From Coemansia sp. RSA 1804 (taxonomy: Eukaryota > Kickxellomycota > Kickxellomycetes > Kickxellales > Kickxellaceae), in NCBI GenBank assembly GCA_027578815.1, contig JANBTH010000595.1, positions 1 to 14,101 on the forward strand: a DNA stretch of 14,101 nucleotides, written 5' to 3'. The notes under the pieces were generated by a model. It was given only the letters and a program-made list of their open reading frames with translations. It ran no database searches and was not told where the DNA came from. Shown one piece after another: positions 13,832 to 14,101 of the stretch (its first letter is position 1; every line of letters starts with the position of its first letter). Made by a program: the position numbers and the translations under genes.

Positions 13832-14101
13832 AAGACTCATTGGGATGTAATTGTTCACGTGATTGCCGATCTTGCTTCTGACTGCTTGATTTGATCGGCA
13901 AAAGGTGTAAGCAATGCATGTTTTTTTATTGTAAACAACCTCTTTTCACTGTCAAGCTTGTTATTAATAATAGAATGTTTTAATTTCTATACAGCAACAC
14001 CCTCTTATTTCTCTTTCTTTCTTCTTTCTTCTCTAGTCTATAACTGTCGCATATTCATATTTTCTTATTCCAACTTTTTTATTTTCTGTTTTTCTATTAC
14101 T
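13832..14101. other. AT-rich right edge with a hairpin and a pyrimidine tract
   Basis: No gene is seen. A 9-bp perfect inverted repeat, TTGCCGATC (13863-13871) and GATCGGCAA (13893-13901), is followed by AT-rich DNA. A long CT-rich tract (about 14006-14036) ends in CTAG. The tract could be a promoter element or intron 3' end of a gene beyond the window. Confidence 0.4.

Overview
The window looks like nuclear DNA of a filamentous or early-diverging fungus. A Kickxellomycotina-type lineage (Coemansia relatives) is my best guess, from the intron-poor genes, the multi-Myb protein, the mitochondrial ETF-QO and an RNase P p40 subunit. This placement is inference. No bacterial operon features, tRNA, rRNA or CRISPR array were seen.

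Layout. (1) 1-514, minus: 5' part of an acidic protein gene of unknown function that runs off the left edge. (2) 515-802: divergent promoter region. (3) 803-2050, plus: protein with about five Myb/SANT-like repeats and a basic, acid-free N-terminus. (4) 2051-5827: AT-rich island holding small lysine-rich protein genes. (5) 5828-7909, minus: long, mostly disordered Ser/Pro-rich protein with a short segment resembling the Sec1-binding region of Mso1. (6) 8353-10290, minus: electron transfer flavoprotein-ubiquinone oxidoreductase. (7) 10942-12084, plus: RNase P/MRP subunit Rpp40. (8) 12085-14101: second AT-rich island with a small Cys-rich, Lys-rich gene (minus) and a decayed DDE-type transposase relic.

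Main observation. The 2.3-5.8 kb island is an old, decayed inverted duplication. The left arm carries gene A (2863, plus) then gene B (3620, plus). The right arm carries, pointing back, a broken B copy (about 4476-4227, minus) then an A paralogue, A' (5482, minus). Matching upstream DNA (TATA boxes, a TGTTTATAAAAT motif, other short blocks) extends the two arms to about 2293 and 5789. A third copy of the B upstream region lies reversed at about 2108-2265, against the end of the Myb gene, with no gene body after it. The small proteins share short N-termini and lysine-rich tails and match no family I recognise. Their function is unknown.

The GC-rich genes (Myb, Mso1-like, ETF-QO, Rpp40) look like ordinary chromosomal genes. 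The AT-rich islands between them look like fast-changing accessory sequence. I see no evidence that the conserved genes act in one pathway.
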